From assembly GCA_015654595.1 (NCBI GenBank), contig JAATGQ010000041.1, positions 1 through 64,000 of the forward strand: a stretch of DNA of 64,000 bases. The letters run 5' to 3'. The DNA is from Chitinophagales bacterium (GTDB lineage: Bacteria; Bacteroidota; Bacteroidia; Chitinophagales; Chitinophagaceae). The notes under the pieces are model-generated. The model searched no databases and had not been told where the DNA came from. It saw only the letters and a program-made list of their open reading frames with translations. Of the stretch, positions 44,850 to 54,417 are shown one piece after another. Both the position numbers and the translations under genes were made by a program. Every line of letters starts with the position of its first letter. Within the stretch, counting starts at the first letter, position 1.

Positions 44850-47800
44850 TTAACGGATCAACGTAATATCTCCTTTTTTCACGACATGGTTCCCATCCGA
44901 GAATTGTGCATCCAGCGTATAGGTATAAACATCCATCGGCTGAAGCGTGCCCTTATAAGTGCCATCCCAGCCAATGTATGGGGTGTTGCTTTCAAAGACC
45001 AGCTGCCCCCAGCGATTGTAGATCCGCCAATCCATATGGGTGATGCCGAATCCGGCCACTTTTATGATGCTGTTCTCCCCGAACCGGCCCGGCGTAAAGG
45101 CATTCGGCACATCCAACAGGGGATTGACCACAACGGCAACGGGATGGCAGGCGGTGTCCGAACACCCCGCCTCATTTGTGACGATCTCACAGACCGTGTA
45201 AGTATCGGTTTTTATGAATTGATGGACAACGGTATCCGGCGTACTCCTCGTTTCCGAAGTGCCATCGCCGAATTGCCATACGTATTTGATGGCCGGCGTT
45301 GAAGCATCGGTAAAGACAGTCGGCGTATTCGGCGGCTGCGGCGGCGTTGGAGCAAAGGTGAAATCTGCCGTTGGCTTGGACTTCACTTCTATCGTAAAGG
45401 TCGTATCGTCTACGATATTACAGGTCGTGGAGTCGACCGCCGTCAACGTGATCGTATACGTTCCGGTATCTACGTAAAGATGGGTTGGATTGACGGAATG
45501 ATCGATCGGACTTCCATCCCCAAAGTTCCAGGAGAATTGCTGACCGGCGATAGACATGTTGGTAAAGATCGCTGTATAAGGCGCACAACCCAACGGCGCC
45601 GTGGTAAAGGCAGCCTTGACGTTCTGCGCGACATAGACCAGCTTGAGGGTATCGGTCGGATAGTTGCAATAATTGGTGTCTATCAGCGAAAGCACCACAT
45701 TGTAAGGACCAGGCGACGCATAGGAATGGGTCACGGGATCGGGACCCGCAACGATCGTCCCGGAATTATCGCCAAAGTTCCAGGTAAACGAGGTATCGGT
45801 AAAATCCGGCGCCCCGGAAGCATGAGAAGAAAGATTTGTAAAAAGGTAATTCAGCGACGTACAGGGTCCCTCTTTATCATACCGGAAGTCCAGGTCAGCG
45901 GGGTTGTTTTTGACATACACGTCCCAGTAAGCGGTATCGGCAACGTTACAGCTGTTGGAATCGATAGCGACCAGCGAGACCCGATAGGTACCGACGCTGG
46001 TATAGGTATGCTCCAGCTGATACGTCGTACTGCTCGTAGTCTGCGACGGAGACCCATCCCCAAAGGTCCAGATATAACTCCTGGCATTCCGGATGGTGTC
46101 CTCGATCGTCACCGTCAACGGCACACAACCAACGCTATCCCCACGGCCATGGGTGATGACCTTCAAACCAGCCGATACGCCCGCGAACGTAAATTTGATC
46201 TTGACTGCCGCTTCATTACACCCTTTGGAACCCGTGCCATTGGTACGCTGCCAGGCGCTGGTGCTGGTCGGGAAATTGGCGCCGCCGTAACAGTTGGCAC
46301 AGATCGCCTCATAGATCGCTCCCTGCTTGTCAAACCGGCTGGTGCCCCCATCCACATGATCCCCAAACACTCCGTTGACCTGTCCAAAGAAAGAACCGTA
46401 CAACTGGCTGGACGCATTCTTTTGCAATACAAAGAAATAAAAATCGGCCCCATCGGTAGTACTCTGGGTCGCGTCGCCCGTAGGCGTCAGGCCAGTAGTT
46501 CCGCTATTGTAATAACCCTCATTGGCATAGAGATCGGCATAGCCGCCCCATCCCGCGACATAGACGTTTTCGCACCGGTCTACCAGGAAGGCCGTCGGCG
46601 ATATATTCGGGAAAGTAGTATTGCCAGGTCCAAAATTGGCCGAATAAACGATCCCCGTCAGGTCGGGTTTTAACTTGGTAATAAACTGCTTGCCCTTAGC
46701 CTGGTTTATTCCATCTGTAGCAGTAGAGTTCCATGGGGAATTGACGATCGGGATAAGCCCGTTCGTCGTCCCGGTGATATAAGGATAACCCTTGGCGTCA
46801 AATTCGAGCCCATAGATCAGATCGGTTGAGGCAGTGCCGAAGTAGGAACTCTTGAGAAGGGTCTTGCCGTCATTGCTGATCTGGGAAACAAATCCATCCT
46901 GTAAGCCGCCCCAGCTGGGCTGATAGACGGTCGAATTGGTGCCCGGGAAATTGTTGCTCATCGTTCCGCCCGCCAGCCATACGGTATTGTCCGTAGGATT
47001 GATGTCCAGAACAAAGGCGGCATCAGCACCGGCCCCGCCGATATAACCGGAGGAGAGAACAGCCGATGCATTGGGATTCGTTTTTATAAAAACCCCGTCC
47101 TGCCCCCCACCGCTGCTCGCTTGAAAAGCATTGACGGTATAAAAATCGGAGGATTGGGTACAGGTAGCGACATAGATATTATTGCTGGCATCCAGGATGA
47201 CTTCTCCCCTGCCGTCATCGCCATAATTGAGCCGCAGGTCATGAGCCCCCTTATTATACGTATCTCCCTGACCCGCCGGCGGCGCCGCATATTTGGGATA
47301 ATAGTTCACCCCATCCGATCCGGTTCCTCCGATCTTCAGGCTCCCAAGCAAGCCCGTCCCATCGGAGTTGAATTTGGTGATAAAAATATCAAACCCGCCG
47401 GTAGGCCCAAAAGTCGCTCCATTCAGCACAGGATAGTTGGTAGAGCTGGTTCTCCCTGTCACGATCAGGTTTCCGCCGGCATCGACAACCATGCTATGCG
47501 GCTGCTCGTCGCCGGAACCGCCCAGGTAAGTAGCATATAGACGGGTAGAAAGACTCGATCCGAACTTCATGATACCGATATCATAGTCCCAGCCCTCACT
47601 GCCATCCCCACCCTGGTAAGAGGTCTGATAAGCGCCGGGCGAAACCAGGTATCCATTCCCCGGCAAAATATCTTCGTTCAATACGATACCGCCCGCATAA
47701 AAGTTACCGCCATTGTCATAGGTAGCAGTATATCCCCAGTTGTCGGATCTACTGCCGGTGAACGAACAATACACAACCGGAGGATCGATCACCAGCGTGG

Positions 47801-48761
47801 TGCCCGGCGTATGATTCTTCACCTTGAACTGAACGCGATTGCCGGACAGCAGCACATAACTGCATTCGACAGGCGTTCTGCCCGCACCGCTCAGCTCATA
47901 GGAATGCGGCTCCAGTTCCTGTACCGTCCCTACCGTCGTCTGTACATACAGTTTGTTCTTCTTTATAAAGAGCTTGTCCTGCCCTTCGTATTTCATCACG
48001 ATCTTATTCTCGTCAGCCCCCGGATGAACGACAATATCATATTTCACAAAACCCATGTCGGTATAATAGTGGACGTCGATACCATCATACATATTCTGAT
48101 AAAGCAATCCGAGATATAACTGACAGTGAGTAGCCCAGTTCTTTTGATCACCGATAAAATAGTTGTTGAAGGAGCCAAGCGGCTTATCGGGAGTGAGAAC
48201 TACATTGGAGTTGGCATTTTCAAACGTGACCCTGTAGGAATGGGAGTGCATCAACAGGGGATTGGTCGAAGTATCACCGGAACCGCCCCCGCCCTTCGTA
48301 GCACCGCCGGAACTTCCTCCGCCCGAGCCGCCGCCCGAACCGCCATGGCCATCCGCTTTACCCGCAGCTCCCGATGAAGTAGCGGTGACCGTAACCGTTG
48401 GAGAGGAAGAAGACCGGACCGAACTGCCGGAGACGGCGGAGGATTTTAATTGCCGGTCGCCATGCATGATCTTGCCTATCCGGACAATATCGTTGGTATC
48501 ATTCAACAATACGGTAAACCCATGCTGCTGCATGAATAAAGCACCCGTAGACATGCTCGCCTTGAATTTGATCAGACTGGTATCCCACTGCCCCTTGTTC
48601 TCAACAAACTCAAGATTGGTAGAGTATTGCGCGCTGAGACGAAAGACAGAAAACACCAGACAGGCGATAATAAGGCATATTCTTCCCAAGTTACTGAGTT
48701 TCAGGTTAAATAGGTCCAACCACCCCGTCCTTCCGGGACCCCAACGCCGGAGGGTATACAA
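44850..48761 (-). CDS. Giant surface protein, tandem paralogue with PKD domains and type-B T9SS domain
   Basis: A 1303-residue secreted protein built like the 41051-44791 product: FVENKGQWDTSLIKFK after the signal peptide, beta-propeller-type repeats (YATYLGGSGDEQPHSMVVD, YGSFFGQVNGVFGDHVDGG), four PKD cores (YIWTFGDGS, FTWNFGDNSG, FSWNFGDGS, YVWQFGDGT) and a nearly identical type-B T9SS end (NPLLDVPNAFTPGRFG). A Gly/Ser-rich insert at about 130-165 stands at the same place as in its neighbour. The first possible start is TTG 48761; TTG 48716 (MDLFNLKLSNLG) puts the signal peptide closer to the N-terminus. recG lies 13 bp upstream. Confidence 0.88.
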   Translation of the reverse strand: MYTLRRWGPGRTGWLDLFNLKLSNLGRICLIIACLVFSVFRLSAQYSTNLEFVENKGQWDTSLIKFKASMSTGALFMQQHGFTVLLNDTNDIVRIGKIMHGDRQLKSSAVSGSSVRSSSSPTVTVTATSSGAAGKADGHGGSGGGSGGGSSGGATKGGGGSGDTSTNPLLMHSHSYRVTFENANSNVVLTPDKPLGSFNNYFIGDQKNWATHCQLYLGLLYQNMYDGIDVHYYTDMGFVKYDIVVHPGADENKIVMKYEGQDKLFIKKNKLYVQTTVGTVQELEPHSYELSGAGRTPVECSYVLLSGNRVQFKVKNHTPGTTLVIDPPVVYCSFTGSRSDNWGYTATYDNGGNFYAGGIVLNEDILPGNGYLVSPGAYQTSYQGGDGSEGWDYDIGIMKFGSSLSTRLYATYLGGSGDEQPHSMVVDAGGNLIVTGRTSSTNYPVLNGATFGPTGGFDIFITKFNSDGTGLLGSLKIGGTGSDGVNYYPKYAAPPAGQGDTYNKGAHDLRLNYGDDGRGEVILDASNNIYVATCTQSSDFYTVNAFQASSGGGQDGVFIKTNPNASAVLSSGYIGGAGADAAFVLDINPTDNTVWLAGGTMSNNFPGTNSTVYQPSWGGLQDGFVSQISNDGKTLLKSSYFGTASTDLIYGLEFDAKGYPYITGTTNGLIPIVNSPWNSTATDGINQAKGKQFITKLKPDLTGIVYSANFGPGNTTFPNISPTAFLVDRCENVYVAGWGGYADLYANEGYYNSGTTGLTPTGDATQSTTDGADFYFFVLQKNASSQLYGSFFGQVNGVFGDHVDGGTSRFDKQGAIYEAICANCYGGANFPTSTSAWQRTNGTGSKGCNEAAVKIKFTFAGVSAGLKVITHGRGDSVGCVPLTVTIEDTIRNARSYIWTFGDGSPSQTTSSTTYQLEHTYTSVGTYRVSLVAIDSNSCNVADTAYWDVYVKNNPADLDFRYDKEGPCTSLNYLFTNLSSHASGAPDFTDTSFTWNFGDNSGTIVAGPDPVTHSYASPGPYNVVLSLIDTNYCNYPTDTLKLVYVAQNVKAAFTTAPLGCAPYTAIFTNMSIAGQQFSWNFGDGSPIDHSVNPTHLYVDTGTYTITLTAVDSTTCNIVDDTTFTIEVKSKPTADFTFAPTPPQPPNTPTVFTDASTPAIKYVWQFGDGTSETRSTPDTVVHQFIKTDTYTVCEIVTNEAGCSDTACHPVAVVVNPLLDVPNAFTPGRFGENSIIKVAGFGITHMDWRIYNRWGQLVFESNTPYIGWDGTYKGTLQPMDVYTYTLDAQFSDGNHVVKKGDITLIR

Positions 48762-48774
48762 ATCAACGGGCTGG

Positions 48775-50892
48775 TCAGGATATCTTACTCCAGGCTGTTT
48801 TGCCGTGCTGTGCTTGCAGATACGCTTTTAAAACCTGGTTTTCTTCCTTTTCTAATTCCTGGTCCTGATCCAATACCAGTATCGCACTTTCCCTGGCCAA
48901 TTCCAACAGCTCCCTGTCCTGAACAATATTAGCCAGCTTAAAGTTTAATAAACCACTCTGTCTTGTCCCCTCAATATCCCCTGGTCCCCGGATTTCCAGG
49001 TCCTTTTCCGCAATTTTGAAGCCATTATTGGTCTCTGTAAGAATGTTCATCCTTTCCCTGGCCTCCTTGCCAAGCTTTGGGCTTGTTAATAAGATGCAAA
49101 AGCTCTTATCGGATCCCCGGCCAACCCTCCCCCTTAGCTGGTGCAACTGGGAAAGACCGAATTTCTCGGCGCTTTCGATCACCATCACCGTCGCATTAGG
49201 TACATTAACCCCTACTTCGATAACAGTCGTCGCCACCATTATTTGTGTCTCGGCAGCCAGAAAACGCTGCATATTGGTATCCCTCACCTCATTGGTCTGA
49301 CGCCCATGAACCATACTGATCCAATATTTAGGCTCGGGAAACCAGGCCTTTACATTCTCATACCCCTTCATCAGATTTTCGTAATCCAGCTTTTCGGACT
49401 CTTCGATCAGTGGAAAGATAATATAGGCTTGCCGTCCCTTCGCCAGCTCGTGACGGATAAAATCCATCACCTGGGGCCTTCTGTCCTCGAAACGATGAAC
49501 GGTTGATATTGGTTGCCTTCCCGGCGGCAATTCGTCGATCACGCTATAGTCCAGGTCGCCGTAAGCCGTCATCGCCAATGTCCTTGGTATCGGGGTCGCC
49601 GTCATGACCAGCACATGGGGGGGAATCTCGGCCTTTTTCCAAAGCCTGGCCCGCTGCGCAACGCCAAACCGATGCTGCTCATCCACGATCGCCAGCCCCA
49701 GCCGCTGAAACTGCACGGTATCTTCCAGGATCGCATGTGTACCGATCAATATATGAACCCGCCCCTCCTTCACACCCTCCAACGCTTCCTTTCTCACCTT
49801 CGATTTGGAGGAACCCGTCAGCAGTCTCACCTCCAGCTTCATTTCTTTCAAAAGCGCCGAAATCCCTTCGAAATGCTGCCGGGACAGGATCTCGGTCGGC
49901 GCCATCATACAGGCCTGGTAACCATTGTCCACAGCCAGCAACATCGCCAGCAACGCAACGATCGTCTTTCCGCTGCCCACATCCCCCTGGACCAGCCGGT
50001 TCATCTGTCTTCCACTGCCTGTATCCCGCCGGATCTCCTTAAGCACTCTTTTCTGAGCGCCCGTCAACTCAAACGGCAGATATGAGGTATAGAACTGGTT
50101 GAACGTATCCCCTACCTGGGAAAAGACCACGCCCGTCGACGTCCGGTGACGCCTGATCTTTATCAACCCCAGCCTCAGCTGGGCAATGAAGAATTCTTCG
50201 AATTTGAGACGAGCCACCGCCTCCCGGTAAAGCTCCGGACCAGTGGGAAAATGCGCCTGCTTATACGCAGCAAAACGCCCCATCCAACGCTTTGTCTGCC
50301 CCGTCGCAGGATCTGTATATTCCATCACGGATTCGGGCAGATTTTCCGGCAGATCTTTCTCCTTTAGCTGGACAAACAGCGCCTGGGTCAGCTTCCCGAT
50401 CTGACGGCCACCTAAACCCCTGACTTTCAATTTTTCTGTAGTACCATACACGGGCTCGAGACTACCCTGCCCCTCCGCCTTCTGACTCGTCAGCGACTCT
50501 ATTTCCGGATGACTGATCTGTGGACTCCCCTGAAAAAAGCCGACCCGGCCGTACACCAGGAACTCAGACCCGACCTGTACCAGCTTCTGTATCCCATTGA
50601 TCCCCTGAAACCAGACCAGCTCCAGCGTACCCGAAGCATCTTTCAACTCAGCCACCAGCCGCCGCGTCCTTTTATCACCCAACACGTTGACGCTGGTGAT
50701 CCGACCCGCGACCTGCGCAAACTCGACACCCGGCACGATCTCCCGGATAAGATTGACCTTCGTCCGGTCGATATGACGATACGGAAATAGCTCCAGGAGA
50801 TCCTGAAAGGTATAGATACTAAGCTCTTTCTTAAGGAGTTCCGCCCGGAGCGGACCAACGCCTTTAAGATATTCGATGGGACTGCTTAATAT
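48775..50892 (-). CDS. recG: ATP-dependent DNA helicase RecG, start codon non-standard
   Basis: RecG remodels stalled forks and Holliday junctions. Helicase motifs are complete: Walker A GDVGSGKT, the DExH box IVDEQHRFG, ATPIPRTLAMT and the C-terminal QLRGRVGRG. The wedge domain covers the first 200 residues. The first standard start is GTG 50736 (653 residues), but the same frame upstream encodes the conserved RecG N-terminus (SSPIEYLKGVGPLRAELLKK, then FPYRHIDRTKVNLI). Extending to an ATA codon at 50892 gives 705 residues, the family length. No ATG, GTG or TTG is in frame there. The ATA overlaps the stop of the upstream gene, as coupled starts often do. Confidence 0.9.
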   Translation of the reverse strand: MLSSPIEYLKGVGPLRAELLKKELSIYTFQDLLELFPYRHIDRTKVNLIREIVPGVEFAQVAGRITSVNVLGDKRTRRLVAELKDASGTLELVWFQGINGIQKLVQVGSEFLVYGRVGFFQGSPQISHPEIESLTSQKAEGQGSLEPVYGTTEKLKVRGLGGRQIGKLTQALFVQLKEKDLPENLPESVMEYTDPATGQTKRWMGRFAAYKQAHFPTGPELYREAVARLKFEEFFIAQLRLGLIKIRRHRTSTGVVFSQVGDTFNQFYTSYLPFELTGAQKRVLKEIRRDTGSGRQMNRLVQGDVGSGKTIVALLAMLLAVDNGYQACMMAPTEILSRQHFEGISALLKEMKLEVRLLTGSSKSKVRKEALEGVKEGRVHILIGTHAILEDTVQFQRLGLAIVDEQHRFGVAQRARLWKKAEIPPHVLVMTATPIPRTLAMTAYGDLDYSVIDELPPGRQPISTVHRFEDRRPQVMDFIRHELAKGRQAYIIFPLIEESEKLDYENLMKGYENVKAWFPEPKYWISMVHGRQTNEVRDTNMQRFLAAETQIMVATTVIEVGVNVPNATVMVIESAEKFGLSQLHQLRGRVGRGSDKSFCILLTSPKLGKEARERMNILTETNNGFKIAEKDLEIRGPGDIEGTRQSGLLNFKLANIVQDRELLELARESAILVLDQDQELEKEENQVLKAYLQAQHGKTAWSKIS

Positions 50893-52610
50893 TGATGCGG
50901 TACGTTGGATGAATCGATCGGTTTCGGCAAATTTAATGGTTTTACGAAGACCTCTATCACTCCCTGCGACTCGGGCCCGCGCCGTGGCGCCATAAAGGAA
51001 TCCACCTGCATATAGTTCTGATGGAGCACGTCGCGTGTCCTGAAAGGATAAAAGTTATTCAGGTTGGGAATGTATTCAAAAAGCACGAGGTCATAGTATT
51101 TATTACGAATCCGCGTCTCAAAGGTGTCCGCCTGCCGGTTGAACATCCCGACCCCCAGGTGATACCACAACGGCAGCTGCCCGTTCTTCTCCAGCGAAAA
51201 GGGCACCTCAGCCGCCAGCGGCGTCAGCTCGGACATATTCAATACTTTCAGATCGCCAGGCGCCTGCCCCGGCTGACGATCCGCCCTGTACTTCCTGATC
51301 AGATCCAAATTCAACAGCCGGTGAATCCCTTCTACAGTAGGCGCAGGCATCGTGATCTTGTGAAAGGTCGGCAGATCGCACTGTACCCAGTATTCTGTTG
51401 GTATATCGGTAGTCGAGTCATGATTGATCATATACGTGTCCTTGTTGATCACATTCTCCCCCGTCGGCGAAGCATTGGAGATCCTCGAAAGAAAAGGCCC
51501 CGTCAGCCGCTGGGTATACTTCCACCACACGCCGCTCCACCACAACAGGATACCCGCCATCAAAAGCGCCGCGATAGCAGGACGCTCCGTCTTTATCGGC
51601 AGCATAGGCGCCAACAGGGTAAAAATGACAGCAAAGGCAAAGCTGTGAAAGAAGATATTGTTATCGGGCGGCGTATAGCTCGTCACCTGCAGGACCGCGG
51701 CCTCCGCAAGCATTCCAAGCCCAAGCACGATAAACAGCGTCGTCTTCGGCTCCCCTTTCAGCTGCTGCCAGAAGCCAGCCATACCCGTACCGCGCCAGCG
51801 GGCAACCACCAGCAATACGATGACAAAGCAATAGAATTTGATCCACTGCGATGCCCCAAAAAACTCCGCCGCAATATCGAAGGGACTGACGCGCGATGAA
51901 TGCGGCGCTTGCCCATGATTAAACCAGTATCCAAATCCATGCGATAGATATGGCGCGATCAATAACAAAAAGGAACCAAAGAAACTCGCAACATAGATCG
52001 CCGCCGGCAGCAGTTTCTTTTTCAATAACGCATAGACGACCAGCAAGGCTGCACTCAGAAAGAAGGCCAGCCCGCCGCCATCCTGCTTCGTCATAAAAGA
52101 ACAGGCGGTAAAAAACCCTGCAGTAACCAGCCAGCCCCAGGAGAAACGCGCTTTTATACCTTCTTCGGCTCTTACCCACCTGAACAGAAAAGCCAGTCCT
52201 ATTATCTCATAGACGATCACAGAATGATTATACCAGGGCCAGAAGTTAAAGAAGGAATAAGACAAGACGAATAATAACACCGAAGCCATACGAATACCCT
52301 TCGGTGTATCGAGACTGACAAGAATACTGCGGAAAGCCAGCCCGGCCACGATATTAATAAATACCTGCGCCTTTATCAGGGACACCATCTTCGCGCCAAA
52401 GACCTTGAAGAAAAAGGCCGGGATCACCCAGTACATACCGCCTAAAGGAACCCCAAAGTCCCTGAAGGGCAGTTGACCTTCACTGATACGATAGGCGCCC
52501 TCCCAGGATAGGAAGATATTCACCCGATAGGGCAGATGGATAAACAACGGCACACAAGCAAACAGAACGATGATCAGGACTTCCAGTGTAGCTGCCAACT
52601 GACGGGTCAT
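50886..52610 (-). CDS. Multi-pass membrane glycosyltransferase-like protein (GT-C type)
   Basis: From ATG 52610 the protein is 574 residues; the longer frame to 52895 overlaps the divergent UbiA gene and has no membrane pattern. About ten transmembrane helices fill residues 1-400, starting LEVLIIVLFACVPLFI. The first loop carries SWEGAYRISEGQLPFRDFGVPLGG, in the position of the acidic motif of GT-C enzymes. A soluble C-terminal part of about 170 residues follows. GT-C enzymes take a polyprenyl-phosphate-linked sugar. With the pentose-donor-like genes diverging from it, it may use that donor (inference). Its stop codon overlaps the likely recG start. Confidence 0.78.
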   Translation of the reverse strand: MTRQLAATLEVLIIVLFACVPLFIHLPYRVNIFLSWEGAYRISEGQLPFRDFGVPLGGMYWVIPAFFFKVFGAKMVSLIKAQVFINIVAGLAFRSILVSLDTPKGIRMASVLLFVLSYSFFNFWPWYNHSVIVYEIIGLAFLFRWVRAEEGIKARFSWGWLVTAGFFTACSFMTKQDGGGLAFFLSAALLVVYALLKKKLLPAAIYVASFFGSFLLLIAPYLSHGFGYWFNHGQAPHSSRVSPFDIAAEFFGASQWIKFYCFVIVLLVVARWRGTGMAGFWQQLKGEPKTTLFIVLGLGMLAEAAVLQVTSYTPPDNNIFFHSFAFAVIFTLLAPMLPIKTERPAIAALLMAGILLWWSGVWWKYTQRLTGPFLSRISNASPTGENVINKDTYMINHDSTTDIPTEYWVQCDLPTFHKITMPAPTVEGIHRLLNLDLIRKYRADRQPGQAPGDLKVLNMSELTPLAAEVPFSLEKNGQLPLWYHLGVGMFNRQADTFETRIRNKYYDLVLFEYIPNLNNFYPFRTRDVLHQNYMQVDSFMAPRRGPESQGVIEVFVKPLNLPKPIDSSNVPHQY

Positions 52611-52697
52611 GGGCGATAGGGTTAACTTATTAATATTTCCTGGCAATATTATAGATTTTGTCTTTTTGTTTGTACTTTGTCGCGATAATTTAATGTT

Positions 52698-53630
52698 GTG
52701 GCGTATCTTAAACTCTTGAGACCCAAAGATTGGGCAAAAAATCTGTTCCTCTTTATTCCTTTGTTTTTCGGGCGTGAGATTTTCAATATCAGCAAGTTGA
52801 TCAATGTGTCGCTCGGCTTTATTGCATTCAGTTTTATCGCCAGCAGCATCTATATCATCAATGACTACAAGGACCGTGAAGACGATGCAAAACATCCGGT
52901 AAAGTGCAAACGCCCGCTGGCATCCGGCGCGGTATCGCCGTCGACAGCCCTGGTGATCTGCGGAATATTACTCATTGCCGGCTTTAGTCTTGCTATCCTG
53001 ATCGGAAACCTCACAACCCCCAACGCGGGCTCGCCCTTGTCCGGATTGCGCCATTACAAGTTCCTGACAGTGCTGATCATCTACTTCCTGATCAACCTGG
53101 GGTACTCGATGGGCCTCAAATCCATCGCCATCCTCGATCTCATGCTGCTGGCCGCAGGCTTTGTACTGCGTATAAAAGGAGGATCGGTCATCTCTTATGT
53201 CCCCCTGTCAGAATGGATCGTCATCATGGTCTTCCTGCTGGCCGTCTTTATGGCCATCGGCAAGCGCCGCGACGACGTCCTGCTAAAATTAAGCTCCGGC
53301 ATGGACATGCGTAAGTCCATAAAAGGATATAACCTGGATTTTCTAAATATCATGCTGGCCCTCGTCTGCGCCGTCATTATCGTTTCCTATCTTATGTACA
53401 CGATGTCGCCCATCACCATCGCCTATACGGGATCAGCCAGACTTTATTACACCAGCGTTTTTGTTTTATGCGGAATTATGAGATATTTGCAGATCATTTA
53501 CGTCTCTTCGGATTCCGGCTCGCCAACTAAGATCCTTTACAAAGACCGTTTTATACAGATCACATTACTCCTTTGGATAGCCAGTTATATCATCCTGTTA
53601 TACATAAAAGATGTAACCATATTCAATTAG
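52698..53630 (+). CDS. UbiA-family prenyltransferase, decaprenyl-phosphate phosphoribosyltransferase type
   Basis: A 310-residue inner-membrane protein with eight or nine helices. The start LLRPKDWAKNLFLFIPLFF and the first acidic motif NDYKDREDDAKHP followed by KRPLASG are those of the DPPR-synthase branch (mycobacterial Rv3806c type), rather than of quinone or heme prenyltransferases. That enzyme moves phosphoribose from PRPP onto polyprenyl phosphate. The second acidic motif is near KRRDDVLLKL. The start is GTG 52698. It heads an operon with a DprE2-like reductase and a HAD phosphatase, which supports the pentose-donor role. Confidence 0.85.
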   Translation: MAYLKLLRPKDWAKNLFLFIPLFFGREIFNISKLINVSLGFIAFSFIASSIYIINDYKDREDDAKHPVKCKRPLASGAVSPSTALVICGILLIAGFSLAILIGNLTTPNAGSPLSGLRHYKFLTVLIIYFLINLGYSMGLKSIAILDLMLLAAGFVLRIKGGSVISYVPLSEWIVIMVFLLAVFMAIGKRRDDVLLKLSSGMDMRKSIKGYNLDFLNIMLALVCAVIIVSYLMYTMSPITIAYTGSARLYYTSVFVLCGIMRYLQIIYVSSDSGSPTKILYKDRFIQITLLLWIASYIILLYIKDVTIFN

Positions 53631-53685
53631 CCTGTTAAGCAAGGACCCTCGATCGGTCGGCTTTAACCCTATAACGCATTAAATT

Positions 53686-54417
53686 ATGCCTACTGTTCTG
53701 ATCTTGGGCGCCGGCTCGGATATAGCCGTCGCATTGGCCCGTAAGTTTGCTTCCTCTGGTTATTCGCTGCAGCTGGCAGCCCGCAATGCACAACGTTTGC
53801 AAGCGCTGCAGTCGGATTGTGCTATCCGGTATAATGTAACGACCACCGTTCATGAATTCGATGCGGAAAAACCGGAAGGACACGCCGCCTTCTTTGCAGG
53901 TCTGCCAGTAAGACCCGATATTACCATCAGCGTCTTTGGCTACCTCGGAGATCAGGAAAAGGCAGAGTCGGACTGGAAGGAATGTCACCGCATTCTGCAG
54001 GTCAATTACGTCGGCGCGGTATCGATCCTCAACGCCGCAGCAGAGGCCTACGCAGCAACGGAAAGCGGCCTCATCGTAGGCATCAGCTCTGTAGCCGGCG
54101 AACGCGGACGGCAAAGCAATTACTTCTACGGCAGCGCAAAAGCCGGTTTCACCGCTTATTTATCTGGTTTGAGAAATCGCCTCTTCCATAAAAAGGTGCA
54201 CGTACTGACAGTTAACCCGGGATTCGTAGCAACCCGCATGACGGAGAACATGAATACGCCTCCCCTGCTGACAGCCACACCGGAAGGGGTCGCCAACGCC
54301 ATCTTCAAAGCCATCGAAAAGAAAAAGAACGTCCTTTATGTCAAGTGGTTCTGGCGCTGGATCATGCTGATCATCAAGTCAATCCCTGAATTTCAATTCA
54401 AGAAGATGAAGTTATGA
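53686..54417 (+). CDS. Short-chain dehydrogenase/reductase, DprE2-like
   Basis: A 243-residue NAD(P)-dependent reductase. The cofactor motif is ILGAGSDIAVALARKF (residues 5-20). The catalytic Ser lies in GISSVAGERGR and the Tyr-x3-Lys in YGSAKAGF (near 152-156). The C-terminal NPGFVATRMTENM and the hydrophobic end (WFWRWIMLIIKSIPEFQFKK) resemble mycobacterial DprE2 (Rv3791), which completes the epimerisation of polyprenyl-phosphoryl-ribose to -arabinose. It lies 55 bp after the UbiA gene and overlaps the HAD gene in an ATGA join. Other SDR substrates remain possible. Confidence 0.85.
   Translation: MPTVLILGAGSDIAVALARKFASSGYSLQLAARNAQRLQALQSDCAIRYNVTTTVHEFDAEKPEGHAAFFAGLPVRPDITISVFGYLGDQEKAESDWKECHRILQVNYVGAVSILNAAAEAYAATESGLIVGISSVAGERGRQSNYFYGSAKAGFTAYLSGLRNRLFHKKVHVLTVNPGFVATRMTENMNTPPLLTATPEGVANAIFKAIEKKKNVLYVKWFWRWIMLIIKSIPEFQFKKMKL

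Noticed and set aside
52611-52895. N-terminal extension of the GT-C gene upstream of 52610
   Set aside because: It overlaps the divergent UbiA gene, is charged and not membrane-like, and the first hydrophobic helix starts right after ATG 52610.
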